This document shows, piece by piece, positions 36,141 through 48,361 of a stretch of DNA of 64,000 bases. The stretch is taken from the NCBI GenBank assembly GCA_028023455.1, contig JAQFVV010012402.1:15930935-15994934 (forward strand), in the 5' to 3' direction. Both the position numbers and the translations under genes were made by a program. Source of the stretch: Epiperipatus broadwayi. Taxonomy: Eukaryota > Onychophora > Udeonychophora > Euonychophora > Peripatidae. The notes under the pieces were generated by a model. It saw only the letters and a list, made by a program, of their open reading frames with translations. It was not told the origin of the DNA and did no database searches. Within the stretch, counting starts at the first letter, position 1, and every line of letters begins with the position of its first letter.

Positions 36141-36345
36141 GAAAATATAGTTACAGTTTTGATTCGAACTTATCTTAATTCAGTAGTGTTATTATTATTA
36201 TTTTTATTCCTGCTAGTCCACATTTTTCTTTTTAGCAGATAATTTCGTTAGCTAATGTATAAATAATTCCTAGAATAATCGTTAGATTATTATTTGTAAT
36301 CCTGTATTGATTTTTAAATTCATCTCTTTCATATAAATAAGTTTT

Positions 36346-36512
36346 TATAGGAGATTTGAACACAGACTTTCAAGCTCCCTTTAGCTATCCACTTTAACAT
36401 ACTACCGATACACATGTGAAAAAGATAAATAATCACTAATATATGCATTTCGTGCGGAACCAGCATTCATTAGTTGATCCAGATCATCATCTTCCACACA
36501 TATATTATTATT
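36346..36512 (-). mobile_element. Foldback MITE family, single arm
   Basis: TATAGGAGATTTGAACACAG... (36346 onward) to 'cagcattcattagttgat..agatcatcatcttccacac' is the left (minus-sense) arm of the family seen in full at 44996-45483. The rest of this copy is missing or too diverged. Confidence 0.75.
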
Positions 36513-36588
36513 TTAGCTAACAAACTTTGTTAACAGAAAACTTTTTGTACATATTTACACAAGAGTTTAAATTAGTTTATATGCTCTA

Positions 36589-36625
36589 CAACCCCCCCCC
36601 CCCCAAAAAAAAAAAAAAAAAAAAC
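36589..36625. repeat. C-run followed by A-run
   Basis: About 14 C bases precede about 21 A bases, interrupted by nothing. It lies at the 3' end of the antisense LINE. Assembly errors are likely in such a tract. Confidence 0.85.
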
Positions 36626-38247
36626 CAAAAAAGGGAAGGATCTTAACACTGGGAAAAATATTTGTTTCAACTTTTGTCTAGCTTTTTATCCAGTTGTACT
36701 TCTTGTTGTCAAAAACAAAGTCACATCTAGCTTGCCAAATAGTTTTAACTGCATAGATTATAACCATAATGTTGTGTTGGTCAAAATTCTTTATGCGTGT
36801 GTATATCATCTATTTTAGGTTGATAATTGGCAGTTTAAAAATTGTTCTTCTTAATTGATTGAAAGCTTTATATTTTTCCATAAAGTGCAAGAAGGTTTCT
36901 TCATTTTTTTTTTTTTACAGTGTGCATTGTGGATTAAGTTTCATTCACAATTTGTTATTTAACAGTGATGTGGTGAGAAAGAAGCCATTTAATAGTTTGT
37001 AGACTGTCTTCATGTATGTTTGAGGTGCATAGATAATTTGGAAATTTCTCAAAACACTCTTAATAGATATATCTAGCCATTAATCATCCCGTCTATTCCT
37101 ATTTTGAATTAGATTCTTATATTTTATGTTTCCGAGATTCAAGATGTTTAATTTGTCCTGTATATCTTTATAGTTATGCTGTAATTCAGTCAAAAAGAAG
37201 TATTTTTCTTCATTTTTTGTGTTGATTAGTTTCAAGTTTCTATTCATTAGGTTAAAAGACCCACGCTTAACTATGCTTGTGAACGTTTTTGCCTTAATAT
37301 ATGCTACATATTCTTAGATGTCTAACATGTTGAGACTGCCATTGTTTATTGGCAATTGCATGGTAGCTACTGATATCAATCTAGATTCTTTACCCAATAT
37401 GTATTTTTTGTGGTTTTATATATTTTGCTTATTGTGTTATTAAAAAGTTTTATCCATGGACCATAGTATCCTAGTATTCCTATTACTAATGCATTGAACA
37501 ATCTGCTTCTTATTACTTCATATAGTTTTATTGGAGATAGACTATTTATTTATTTTTATTATTTTTTTTAAAATTAATTTGTTTAAGTATTTGTTGATAT
37601 TTGTTTTAGATAAATATAATGAGATTCCTAGGAACATAGCTGCAAAACTTGGAAATCACAGGGCAACTTTCTCCCTGTAGCTAGTTGGTAAGCTGCTGAT
37701 TTTGCTAGTGTTATAATTGAACCAGTTTGCCTCTGAATTTTTTCAAGTATTTGCATAATCATTTGCATATTAACAATGCCCTGGAAAACAATTATGATAT
37801 CGTCAATGAAAGCCAAAACCTGCACTCCAGTTTCCAAGTGTGGTAGATAAATTCCCTGCACCCTATTTTCAATCTCTTTGATCATTGGATTGATGTAAAT
37901 AGCAAACAAAAGTGCAGCCAGTGGCAACCCCTGTGATATAACTCTTTTGAGGATGGAGTCAGAATTTCTCATATAGTTTTTGATCGTTATACTTGTGTTT
38001 TTAATATAGTTTTTTATTGCATAACCTATGTATTTATGATCTTGTATTAGATCATCTAGACCATTAAAGAGGTAAATCCAGTTGACTAGGTCAAAAGCCG
38101 ATTTGAAATCTACTTTTATTGCATAATAGTGTGACAACTTCATTTCTTTTGTGTATTTTATCATTTCTTGTATTTGCATTACTGCATTGACTACACACAT
38201 CTTCCTTTCAAAGTGTGGTGAGCTTTAGAGATCTTAGGAGATACTAT

Positions 38248-38537
38248 TATTAATTAATCCATTTTTTATAAAATCTTTATTTTTTGTACAATGCTTACAT
38301 AACACCCATCAACATCGACAGCTTCGATTGCCCCTGCAATCTTCTTCAGAATTCTTCATCTTCTTTATCCTTTATATAATCCAACAAATCTTTAATATTC
38401 TTTATACTCTCCATGTATCCTATGATATATACAATCTACACATATATGTATATTCTTTTTATATTTAAAAAGTAGTAACTTCTTATCTTCTCCAATGAAT
38501 TATTTAATCTTAATTTGTTCCTTTATTGCATTGCATT

Positions 38538-38594
<57 letters not shown>

Positions 38595-38827
38595 ATATGT
38601 CATAGGATACAGGGAGAGTATAAAGAATATTAAAGATTTGTTGGATTATATAAAGAATAAAGAAGATGAAGAATTCTGAAGAAGATTGCAGGGGCAATCG
38701 AAACTGTCGATGTTGATGGGTGTTATGTAAGCATTGTACAAAAAATAAAGATTTTATAAAAAACGGATTAAATAATTAATTAAGGCAATGCAATAAAGGA
38801 ACAAATTAAGATTAAATAATTCATTGG
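38248..38827. mobile_element. 580-bp inverted composite insertion in the LINE reverse transcriptase
   Basis: It is flanked by the 12-bp direct repeat AGGAGATACTAT (38236-38247 and 38828-38839), so the insertion boundaries are clear. Two blocks each occur twice, inverted: X' (about 38250-38440) versus X (about 38595-38767), and Y' (38481-38528) versus Y (38784-38828). Unlike a simple hairpin, the order on the plus strand is X'-Y'-microsatellite-X-Y. X contains 'gaagaagattgcaggggcaa' then 'tcgaaactgtcgatgttg' and 'aataaagattttataaa', a 3'-end style seen in Penelope-like elements. No protein is encoded. Confidence 0.75.
38538..38594. repeat. (CA)n(TA)n microsatellite
   Basis: About 12 CA units are followed by about 14 TA units, inside the composite insertion between blocks Y' and X. 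Confidence 0.95.
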
Positions 38828-40599
38828 AGGAGATACTATCATCTGTAGTCTCCTTAGTCAAAAATTCTTGTGAATATTTTAGAATCTATATTTTCGATTG
38901 ATATGTGTCTTATGGCTTAGATTCTTGGTGTTAGTGCAAGCCTGTCTGTTAATAGACTGAAAATTACTTTTTTATTGCAATATCGTCATTCAATCTGCTC
39001 ACAATACATCTGGTTATAGTATTTCCATAAAGTCTATTTTATAGCACAGCACATGGATTTATAAATCCTTACTGGTATTTTATCATTTGCTGTTGTTATA
39101 TTCATTTTTAATCTATCTATTTCTATTTCTTCTTTTGTAATATACTGCTTTAGTTGCTCTATTTTTGTAGTATTATAATTCTTTATGTCATTTATTCTTA
39201 CACCAAATTTCTTCTTAATTGTTTCCAGCAATTTTTCATCAACCATTATTCCTGAAATGATACTTCCATCTTCTGTTTCCAAAGAGCTTATTCCCTTAGT
39301 GTGTGATATGTATATCTGTGCATAGTTAATCATAGGTGTAGAGAGTTTACCTAGATTTGGAATCAGTCATATTAGTTTTAATTGTCTGGGCTTCTTTCTC
39401 CATCAAATAGCATATCTTGTTGTATTCTTGTTGCAAGTCATTAATTAATTGAAGGTTTGGTTTGGTGGTTGAAAGTACTTGTAACAATTTTTGAATTTTA
39501 CAAATTTGGATCTTCATACTGAATATTGGTAAGTTATCTTTAGATGCCTTTTTACACTCATTAGATAGCTCATTTTTTTATTTTGAACCAGGCTATACAA
39601 GGTGGCAGCTTTGTTATATATGTATATTAATGTAGTTTTATTAAGAGTTTTGAGACTTGATCGATTCCTAATGTGATATTGTTCCTTATTATCTTATTTA
39701 GCTCGAAATAATATTTCTTTTTGTTTGGAGTGTATCTATTTTTAAGCTGACTGCTAGGTGATCTGAGAATGCAATGAAAGAAGTTGAGATATTTGTGTTA
39801 TCTTTTTTGTGGTCTGAGACAAAAAACAGGTCAATCAGCATTGAATATCTACTATTGAAAAAAGTATAAGCGTTCTTTTCATACCTTTGATACAGTGGGT
39901 GAAGAGCTATTTCTCTCATTTTATTTTTTACCTGGTTTGGGAGATTATTATATGTGCTATTTATGTCATCTTCCAGTATAATTATAAACTGGCCTTTGTA
40001 GCAGCCTGTTCTGAATATTATTTATATTTTTAATATCTGCTCCTTTATTGGGGGAGTAAACTTCTATAAGGCAAGGCAACTCTCTTCAAAAGAGATAGGA
40101 AATTACTATTGAATTAGGTTATTATGAAAGTATCTGAAGAGCCATTATCATGGAAAATGTGTTGACCAGAATGGCGACTCTCTGTGCTGGTCTATTATTT
40201 GCCCTGTATATCAAAATATTTTGTAGTGTGAGCCTATTTAATATAGATTGTGATGTACTTTGATGAATTTTAGTTTTTGTTAAAATGGCTGTGACATACT
40301 TTTGCTTAAAGATATAGTCCATTACTTTATTATATTTATCTGTGCTGTTTAATCCTCTTATATTGAGTGTTATAATGATATGATAAGAATTCATTATTTG
40401 GGATTGTTAGATTCGCTTTACTTCCATTAAGTTTTATTACCTTTTTGTTAGTGAATTTAAGCTGTTTAAGGACTTCATCCATTTCTATATCGGTTACTGA
40501 TACTTGTGTATTTCTACTACTGGTATCTTAACTGACACCATATCAGTATTATTTATGTTATTAATTCTGGTGTTTTTAATATATTTTGGTACATCTTAA

Positions 40600-42008
40600 G
40601 CTTGGCTATTATTTATTTCTTGCTTTTTTTTCATTTACATTGGTTTTGAGTTGTGATGTTGCTTCTTCTGGATTGTGTTCTACTTTTTCTGTGTCTTGAT
40701 TCTCTGTTTCATTCTCTGTAACATATTCTTTATTCTTGTTAGCTACTATGTTTGCCCAAGATTTCATGTTTGAAGAATTACATTTGTGATTATTTCTATT
40801 TAAATTTGCTACACTTAGGGCAATTACCAGCTTCACACTGCAATAATGTGACCAACTCTGTCACACTTAAAGCATAGTGGTGGTCTTCCCTTAAGAAGTA
40901 TCGAAATAGGCATTTGATCTTTTATTAGATGGTGTGGAATTAGTTCTTTTGATATACCTTTTTTGAGTTTCAATAGTATTCTCCATGAATTTGTTGGTAT
41001 TTGATATTAGATACAGGGGTCATTTCTCTTTCAATTGATATTAATTCAGCAAAATTGGTTATTTGTCATTTAAAAAATTCTTCATTGAAAGATGGTAGTG
41101 TGTGCAAAATTCTACCTATGACTAAGGGTTTTGGCTCCTTAGTGACATAATAAATTTTTATGGCCTTGTGCCTCTTTTATTAGTGTTTTGGCTTTTTCTT
41201 TTTGTTCTTTATTGTGATATTCTTTTGAGATAAACCTCCTTGTGGAAAACACTGTATGTTTTATCCCATTTATCATGCTATGCTGATTCAATAATTTTAA
41301 ATATTCATCCAAACCAGGCTTATCTAATATGTGTTCACCACTAATTTCATTTATTTGTATAATTAGACTGAAAATCGATGTGCTAGGTGACATGCAGTTT
41401 TTAAAATTTTTTTGCCAATAGTTATTTAATGTAATGAAAGACTTCGACAATGGCTTGCACACTTTTTGTATATTAGTAATATCATCATTTACATTGGTAA
41501 ACTTGGTTAGTTTTTTGTTATTTTCAATTTGATTTGATGGATTTTCTTTAGGCATTTTTTTCACGGAATTTAGTAGACTATTTTGATCTTTCCTAAACAG
41601 GCTATCTTGCTATATTTATTTATATTGTAGTCAGTTTTTCTTTTCTTATTTTTATTGGCCACTTCCCAATGTGAGTTTTTTTCTGATGTTTGTAGTGTTG
41701 TAGCCCTTAATTTATTTTCTTCTTCAGAATTATATGTTTTAGATTGTTTTTGACTTGATTCTAAAGTTTTTATATCATTTATTTTGTCTAATTCTGGACT
41801 GCTTCTTGATTTTTTTTAATTGTTTTACATTTTTGAATTCTTTTTGATTATTTTCATCGGATTCTGAGCCCTGCTTGTTCACCATTATATCGCTAGAATT
41901 TTTATCACATTCATTCATTTCATATTCAAGCATATTAATAGACTTTTTATTTTTTTTCATACTTACTGATACGTCCCTCGGCAACTTTGCTTTTTTTGCA
42001 GTCAGCAT
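40600..42008 (-). pseudogene. LINE ORF1 remnant with CCHC zinc knuckle
   Basis: The reading frame opens at 42008 (MLTAKKAKLPRDVSVSMKKN), shifts, and continues through 41564-41139 (MKKMPKENPSNQIENNKKLT...). A frameshifted segment near 40905-40820 encodes GRPPLCFKCDRVGHIIA followed, after one extra base, by Cys and 'EAGNCPKCSKF'. That is a CX2CX4HX4C knuckle of the kind in Tx1-type ORF1 proteins. An Asn/Glu-rich tail ends near 40609. The knuckle would bind LINE RNA; it is missing from the other LINE. Confidence 0.65.
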
Positions 42009-42104
42009 TTTGGTTTTATTCAGCTAAATTGTAATTTATTTTAGCTGGATCACAATTATTCTCTCTCTCTGTATATTTGGAGCATGCGCCCTCTTAATTC
42101 CACT

Positions 42105-42445
42105 AATCAGTGCTCAGTTTATATTAAGGTAGCAAATCTTCAAACTCAGTGCTTGATTTATATTAAGATAGCAAATCTTCTAACTTTAATGGCAGGACTT
42201 TAATCTGCTCCAAACAAGCCTGTCCATTAAATTTTGAAGATTTGCTATCTTAATATAAACTGAGAACTGATTATATATTGTGTGGAGATGATGATCTGGA
42301 CCTACTAATGAGTGCTGGTTCAGTACGAAATGCATAAATTAGTGATCTTTTTTCCCACGTGTGAGTGGTCATGTGTATCGGTTGTATGAGATAGAATGGA
42401 TATCTGAATGGAGCTTGAAAGTCTGTGGTCAAATCCCCTATAATT
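42105..42445 (+). mobile_element. Foldback MITE copy, partly deleted left arm
   Basis: The right arm (about 42235-42440: 'gaagatttgctatcttaata', 'gatgatgatctggacc', 'gagtgctggttcagtacgaa', 'gtatcggttgtatgagatag', 'gagcttgaaagtctg') is well preserved and ends at CCCCTATAAT. The left side has two short partial copies of the inner arm (42107-42150 and 42150-42190), so it was rearranged by a local duplication. Confidence 0.75.
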
Positions 42446-42449
42446 GCAA

Positions 42450-43270
42450 TTAAAATCCAGACATATGAAGTACGTCTGTATTTCAAATATTATAAATAAG
42501 TCTTGTAAACAAAGACAGTGATTTCTATAGTGATGAAAATCTTACAAATAGTTGACAGCAAACTGGATAGTTAAAACTTGATACTCAAAGATTGATTACA
42601 ACATTTAAAAATACTTTATGTATAATTTAGCATACTACTACTTAGATTTAAAACTGCAGAAAGATACATTCTTTCTCCTTAACTCAGTGAACTGGACCTT
42701 AAAAGACACTATTATAAATTTTAACTTACTTAAATATATTTTATTATTTCAATTGACTGTATAAAGCAGTGCAAAATTAATTCAGTAAATTTTGGATTTT
42801 CTCAAGCCGTGAGAAGTCTACCCCCTTTCCTTCCCAATGGCTAATTTTGCCATGCCTTAAATTTTTGAATTGATAAGCCAAAGATTTATAGGAAGTCAAA
42901 GAGATTATAAGAATCCTCAAGAAGGAAATCTAATTAAATATTCAGGTGGAAAAACTTCATTACAGTTCTTACATTTAATGTTTAAACTCAACTGCAGCCT
43001 ATGAAAAATATATGTCTGAAAAAGCACTTATAAAAATATTTAATTGTTTGTTTACATATATATGACAGTACTTTATATATTTGTATGTGTTTGTGTTTGC
43101 AATATATTTTAAAAAATAATAGTAAAAATAGTTTTTAAAAGCAAAATTTAAAAAAAAATTGTCATAAAATTATAAACATTATATTTAAATAAATGCTTAA
43201 ATACTTTTGATTTGGGAAAAGAGAAGCAAATTATTGCTTTTTTAAAAGGTATTTTCAAAATGTATTCTTT
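42450..43270. other. AT-rich non-coding DNA
   Basis: No feature is recognised. Confidence 0.55.
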
Positions 43271-43283
43271 ATATATATATATA

Positions 43284-43346
43284 TGTCAAAGCGTTGACCG
43301 GAAGCGAACTCGGGCCGGCTGCTAAACCACTAGGCCACCAACTAGA
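43284..43346 (-). repeat. Truncated tRNA-derived SINE fragment
   Basis: On the minus strand it reads TGGCCTAGTGG (A box) and, shortly after, AGTTCGCTTCC (B box), then 'ggtcaacgctttgaca'. The box spacing is about half the normal value, so the middle is deleted. A (TA)n run adjoins on the low-coordinate side. Confidence 0.55.
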
Positions 43347-43449
43347 TTAATAATAAAAAAAGAATGTATAAACATTTATGAATAGAATTCTGATTTGACA
43401 AATAATGGATATGATGAGCTAATAAAGGAATTTGAATAAATGCAAAGGA

Positions 43450-43800
43450 AAATATTTTTTAGAAAACAAATTTATTTTTTATTCACCGACTTATTTGTAA
43501 AATAGTATAGGCGCTATTGCACCTGACCGCAAAGCTACTTTTTACTTAAAAACAAAATAAAATCTATTATTCTGCAAGCGCTTTCAAGAGACGTGCTCTC
43601 ATCTTCATAGCTCTGAGTGAAGTAATTATATGCAAATTATGCAAAGTTCAAAGTTAAGGAGCCACTGAGGTGAGCCACAAGCTTGAAACCAATTGGTCCA
43701 GGGACTTTCCAATAGAGATTTTGAATTCTTTCTCTTTCGGCACTTATAAAATAACCTTTGATTAGAGCTGTTGATAAGATCCCTCTAGTGAACATTTAAA
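43450..43800 (-). mobile_element. Possible Penelope-like 3' end fragment
   Basis: On the minus strand 'gctatgaagatgagagcacg', 'tcttgaaagcgcttgcagaa' and 'taatagattttatttt' form the 3'-terminal style typical of Penelope-like elements (compare '...aatcgaaagcgctcctaag' after the GIY-YIG ORF at 49090). The upstream part to 43800 is less AT-rich but has no intact ORF. Class uncertain. Confidence 0.4.
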
Positions 43801-43804
43801 TGCA

Positions 43805-44995
43805 AGCTTAAAAGCAAGTTACAAAATTTATGACTTGTTTTATTAATTATTATATATATAAAAGATAAATTATCTAATGTCCACAATGCACTGCATAAGT
43901 AACTTTGATCATGTGTTTGCAAATATATATTTAAAGTTTGCAAAGAAAAAAAAAAGTATATATATAAAAGTTACTTTTATAATTATTAAAATAAAGTCTA
44001 GAATGACTTAAATATTAATCACATGGTTAATAATATTAATGATATTTTGAAATAAATGATCTATAAAATTAAATTAAAAGTTACTAATAGTCAGATTATT
44101 TAATTTATTTCTAATTATAACAAAAATACTCTAATTTAAATTAATAATGTAACCCCTCAAAAAATGTTTTGCAGAAACAAGAATTTCTTTTTAATGCAAA
44201 TTTAATTGTAAAAAATAATTTCAATACATTTTGTATTTAAAAGATTAAAAAAACATTTTAATTAAGAAATTATTTTTGTCCCTTAATTAGAAGTATGTAA
44301 ACCTATATTATTTTGATGAATGTAAAAATAAAGAAAATACTAGCTATATTATAGTTATAATCTTTATCTTTATTAATTAATAAAAATATTTAGCTTTATT
44401 CCTTCTGCTTATTAATATAAATGGTTCTTAGGGTATGGTTATAAATACTGAGCTCATTTTAACTCAGAATCTTGCAGAGTCCAGGAAGAAAGATATTTCA
44501 AACAGGATTCCATGCTGGTTGAAATTTGGGTAGCACCAAACACATGCCAATAGTGCTCACTATTTTGACTGCATAGTACCATGTGTATGCACTCACTGCT
44601 TACTATACCCAAATTTTAAATACTATAGAAATTAAGAGGGAATTGAATGCTGTAAGAAATTGAATGGTATTTTTCAGTTAATTAATTTATTTCTATAAGG
44701 CTCTCTCTATATATAATTATCCTAGTGCATATTTCTAGCTGAAAATTCAAATGCAAATTATTCAAATTATCCTCCCAAACGTTATGTTTTTTTAGCAATG
44801 CTCTCTATGAATAAATATAGTTTGAATTTTAAACAGCATGGTTCAGAAGAATATTTTTTTGAGTCATGCTATTTGAAGTATTTATTCATATAAGACATTG
44901 CTGAAAAAAAAAACCCATAATATTCAGAAAGGTGATTTGAAAATTGTTTATATATTTAAATACAAGTATACTTAATATCCCTGGAGTTTAGATGC
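43805..44995. other. AT-rich non-coding DNA
   Basis: No feature is recognised; A/T runs and short TA tracts only. Confidence 0.55.
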
Positions 44996-45477
44996 AATTA
45001 TAAGGGATTTGAATCCAGACTGTCAAGCTCCATTCAGCTATTCAATCTATCTCATACAACTAATACACATGACCACATACATGTGAAAAAGATAAATGAT
45101 CTCCAACATATATATTTCATGCTAAACCAGCACTCATCAGTTGGTCCATATCATCTCCCACACATATATAATCAGTGCTCAGTTTATATTATGATAGCAA
45201 ATCTTCAAACTTTAATGGATAGGCTGAAGAGTTGGATGGTGGAGAAGATTGAAACCTGTCCATTAAAGTTAGATGATTTGCTATTTTAATATAAACTGAG
45301 TACTGATTATATATGTGTGTGAAAGATGATGATCTGGACCCACTGATGAGTGCTGGTTCAGTATGAAATATGAATATTGGAAATCATTTATCTTTTTCAC
45401 ATGTGTGTTGTCATGTATATTAGTTGTATGGGATAGATTGAATAGCTGAAGGGAGCTTGACAGTCTGGATTCAAGTT

Positions 45478-45483
<6 letters not shown>
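44996..45483. mobile_element. Foldback MITE, complete copy with ~220-bp arms
   Basis: The left arm (about 44996-45219) and right arm (about 45257-45483) are reverse complements along their whole length, with a ~38-base loop ('taggctgaagagttggatgg...'). The outer ends read TATAAGGGATTTGAATCC and, on the other strand, TATAAAGAACTTGAATCC. With the other copies this suggests a TA-flanked end of the form TATAGGGGATTTGA. No coding capacity. At least four further partial copies lie at 34430-35425, 36346-36512 and 42105-42445. A TA duplication would fit a Tc1/mariner-driven MITE; that is inference. Confidence 0.88.

Positions 45484-45557
<74 letters not shown>
45480..45557. repeat. (TA)n microsatellite
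   Basis: Nearly continuous TA repeats with one short interruption, abutting the foldback MITE's right end. Confidence 0.95.
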
Positions 45558-45559
<2 letters not shown>

Positions 45560-47690
45560 AATAAAACTAATTCAAATTGTAACTCAAATTAGATGCATTA
45601 CAATGCTGCATGGTCAAAAAGTTTAATAAAAAAAATATAATAGATTAATTAATAAATTTTTATATTACCATGTGTATGTGCATATCTAATATATATATAT
45701 ATGTGTGTGTGCGCGTGTGTGTAACTAAATTATACTGTTTTAAGAAATTATAAAGAGAAATTGGTCTGTAGAGTTAATCATAAATATTTAATAAAAGAAA
45801 ATTAGTCTAGATTTTATAATACTATCAAATATTTTAAAATTTGCTGTTATCCTTTTCATTCTTGCTTGTAATAAATTGGTCGAAATGTTTTGGACATTGG
45901 CTAAAGAAAAGATTTATTAAATGTATTTATTTTTATTGAACATATCTGATTGCAGGTTCAACTTAGAAAACTAGATTCATAGAACTCATTATATTGGCAA
46001 TGCTAAAGTTACATTGAAATACATTTGAAAACCAAGGTGTGTGCACTCATTTACATACATATATATATACATGCAGAATTGAAATAAAGAAAAGAGAAGT
46101 GAAGTATGCACAAGTTTATATATTTGGTTAATTTTCCTTAGATTCAATACCTTTTATACTTGGATTTTTATGTAATATGAAGCATTAGACAAGCAAATAT
46201 CATGTCAGTTTTCTTATTCCTAGTAAAATGCTCGTGGTCTTTCCCATCAACTAGTAAAAATCTGTTAGAGATAAATGGACCTTTGCAAATGAACACAAGA
46301 AGACCTTTGTAAAAAGAAATAAAATGCCAACACTATCTGTAATTGCATTTAGTATTTTAAGGATACTTAAAGGAAGAAGATAGATTTTTAAACAAATGGT
46401 AAGATAATCTAAAGCAAGAACTTTAATGTTTTTGTCGTTATCTTCTGAATATTCAAATAATTAAAAGAAGAAATATTGACCTTTCAAAAAACTAAAGAGT
46501 AAAAAAACTAAACTTCGAAACTGTCAAAAATGACAAAGTATAAAATATTTGAAATTTAAATGGTTCACAGAAGGAATTATATGGTTATTCATAAATAATA
46601 ATATGAATTAAGTTATTTCCAGGAAAACAGTAAACAGGTAAATAATAATTTTTCCTTTTTCTTTTTTTTTTGCATATATCTATTTGAGAAGTTATTATAT
46701 AAAGTTATAGAAAAAAAAAAAGACTTGAACTTTTATTATAATTTCTGACTTGAAAACTAATCAAGAAAGAAAATATCTAAAGAAGAAGTTTTGTTTCATT
46801 ATCTATTTATTGATTTATTATTTTATTTTGTCATTAATAAATTATTTCATATTTACTGAGTTATTAATTGTTGTTTTATGCATTGCTCAAGCAAGTATAA
46901 AATAAAATACTTTGCTATTTCATAAAACATACTAATTAATTATATTGAATTATCGTATTGCTATAATACTTTTATTTTATACCTCACATGTTAATGAATA
47001 CATATAATTAATGCCACACATATGAGTTATAGAAAGAATCCTTTCCCCATAGCTCTGAGAATGTGCTCTCTGGTGCATAATACTTGGAATGTACAGTACT
47101 AGAGGCAAATGGGTATTTGTATTTAGAGTGAGTCTTAGTTAATCAGCTACTAGTCTCATCTCATTTTTCTTTTTCTTCTTATCCTTTTACTTCTATTGGA
47201 TTAATAGTTATCACTACAATATATATAAATATACAATATTCTGTAACAGAACAAATTTCAGTTGCAACTCAAATTAGTTGCATTACAAAGCTATATGTTC
47301 AAAAAGTTTAATAAACATATGATAGATTAATAATTTTTATATTGCCATGTATATGTGCATACATGTACATATCTAATATATTATATAATATGGCTATTTA
47401 AGTTAGATAGCTGGATTGGAAGACATATGGATGTCTGAAAATTTCAGATTTTCTACTTAATAGTTATCCATTAGATAAAGTGCTGGGCTTAGCCTGATAT
47501 TTTAAATCTAATGCTTAAATATCCTAGCACTTCACTAAGGAAGCCAGTAGCAGAAACTGGTCTGAGGTTGGGGATATTTTGAAAAGCTTGTTAAGAGCTA
47601 GCTATTCACAAGCTCATTATATAACATTTGTAATACAAGCTTCTTAAATTAGGTCATGTGACATGATTTGATTTCTTTGTTTTATATATA
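45560..47690. other. AT-rich non-coding DNA
   Basis: The passage 'aattcaaattgtaactcaaa' to 'aatttttatattaccatgt' at 45570-45675 recurs at about 47250-47350 ('tttcagttgcaactcaaatt' ... 'tttatattgccatgt'), indicating one more interspersed repeat or local duplication. Nothing else is recognised. Confidence 0.55.
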
Positions 47691-47701
47691 TATATATATA
47701 T

Positions 47702-48361
47702 ATAACTGAATATTTGTAAATACAGTAACTTAATAATTAAAAAATATTTTATCCACTTAGGAGCACTTTTGATTATCCCAGTAATCTGTGTCAACTAAAG
47801 CTTTGAAGTGCTAACTTGCCCACAATTCCGTGATCTTAACGTTTGCTGCTTGCCTGTTAATTAAGTCATGTTTATATTTGTATGTTAGCATAGCTTCCTT
47901 TATTTTTCTTTTATTGCTATTTTTTTCAATTTGTAATATTTTTACACTGTTAAAATTGAAGTCAAAACCATAAATACATGATTTATTATGGTCGTAAAAA
48001 ACAGATGCTGAAATATTATTATCTACTATCCAATTTTGTTTTGATTTCTGAACACGTTTTAATAATAGCAAGTGTTCTTTAGTTCTTTTTTCCAATGTAC
48101 ATCTAGATTCACCTATATATCCATTGCCACACCTACATATCCATTTATAAATGACACAATTTTTATTTATAAATGAGGTTTTATCTTTGGAGTTATTTAT
48201 TAATATGTTAAATGTAGGAGGTGTGTAAAAGCAATGTCGCATATATCTTTATAAATTTTCCTTATAAACTTTACTTGATAATTTGAAATATATGGGATTG
48301 ATATCCATATTTTTTTATTAGCAGGAGAATCAATATTATTATTAAAATTTTTATTTGCAGG
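47702..48361 (-). mobile_element. Penelope-like element copy 1, 5'-truncated
   Basis: The minus-strand copy runs from the junction at about 48361 to a 3' end at 47702 ('gttactgtatttacaaatat'). It is the inverted partner of 48362-49160 and joins it head to head with no spacer. It keeps only the C-terminal endonuclease part of the protein. Confidence 0.85.
47811..48242 (-). pseudogene. Penelope-like GIY-YIG endonuclease domain, copy 1
   Basis: The 143-codon ORF contains 'NCVIYKWICRCGNGYIGES', then 'RCTLEKRTKEHLLLL'. This is the GIY-YIG nuclease core (I-Y...YIG, then the conserved Arg in 'R..LEKR..EH') with the extra Cys pair (CRC) typical of Penelope-like elements. The ORF ends with 'RQAANVKITELWAS' at a natural stop. 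A one-base deletion near 48243 separates it from the upstream in-frame sequence, 'WISIPYISNYQVKFIRKIYK', which links RT to endonuclease in these elements. The reverse transcriptase is missing. The nuclease would cut target DNA during retrotransposition. Confidence 0.85.

Larger units (their letters stand above)
36640..40394 (-). pseudogene. LINE ORF2 remnant: endonuclease and reverse transcriptase
   Basis: Starting at 40394 on the minus strand, MNSYHIIITLNIRGLNSTDK opens the endonuclease; 'TKTKIHQ' follows. The segment 39919-39698 holds 'IDLFFVSD' and 'AFSDHLAVSL' (endonuclease His region). The best RT segment (38200-37628, 190 codons) has motif A 'KVDFKSAFD', motif B 'SQGLPLAALLF' and motif C FIDD at residues 131-134, in place of the usual [F/Y]ADD. 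A C-terminal 'NEETFLHFM' block lies near 36900. The finger domain of the RT is badly damaged around the 38248-38827 insertion. This copy is inactive. Confidence 0.75.
36640..42010 (-). mobile_element. Second Tx1-like LINE, antisense, inactive
   Basis: From 42010 leftward the order is ORF1 (with zinc knuckle), AP endonuclease (from 40394), reverse transcriptase (ending about 37628) and a C-terminal Cys/His region (about 36960-36650, 'NEETFLHFM', then 'IWQARCDFVF'). It is collinear with the LINE at 16673-22125 and shares 'RGLNST.K..KV', 'ALLF..YINP.IKEIE' and 'SDH' blocks, but is heavily diverged. Many stops and frameshifts disable it, and a 580-bp composite has inserted at 38248-38827. It is the older or faster decayed of the two LINEs. 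Confidence 0.78.
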
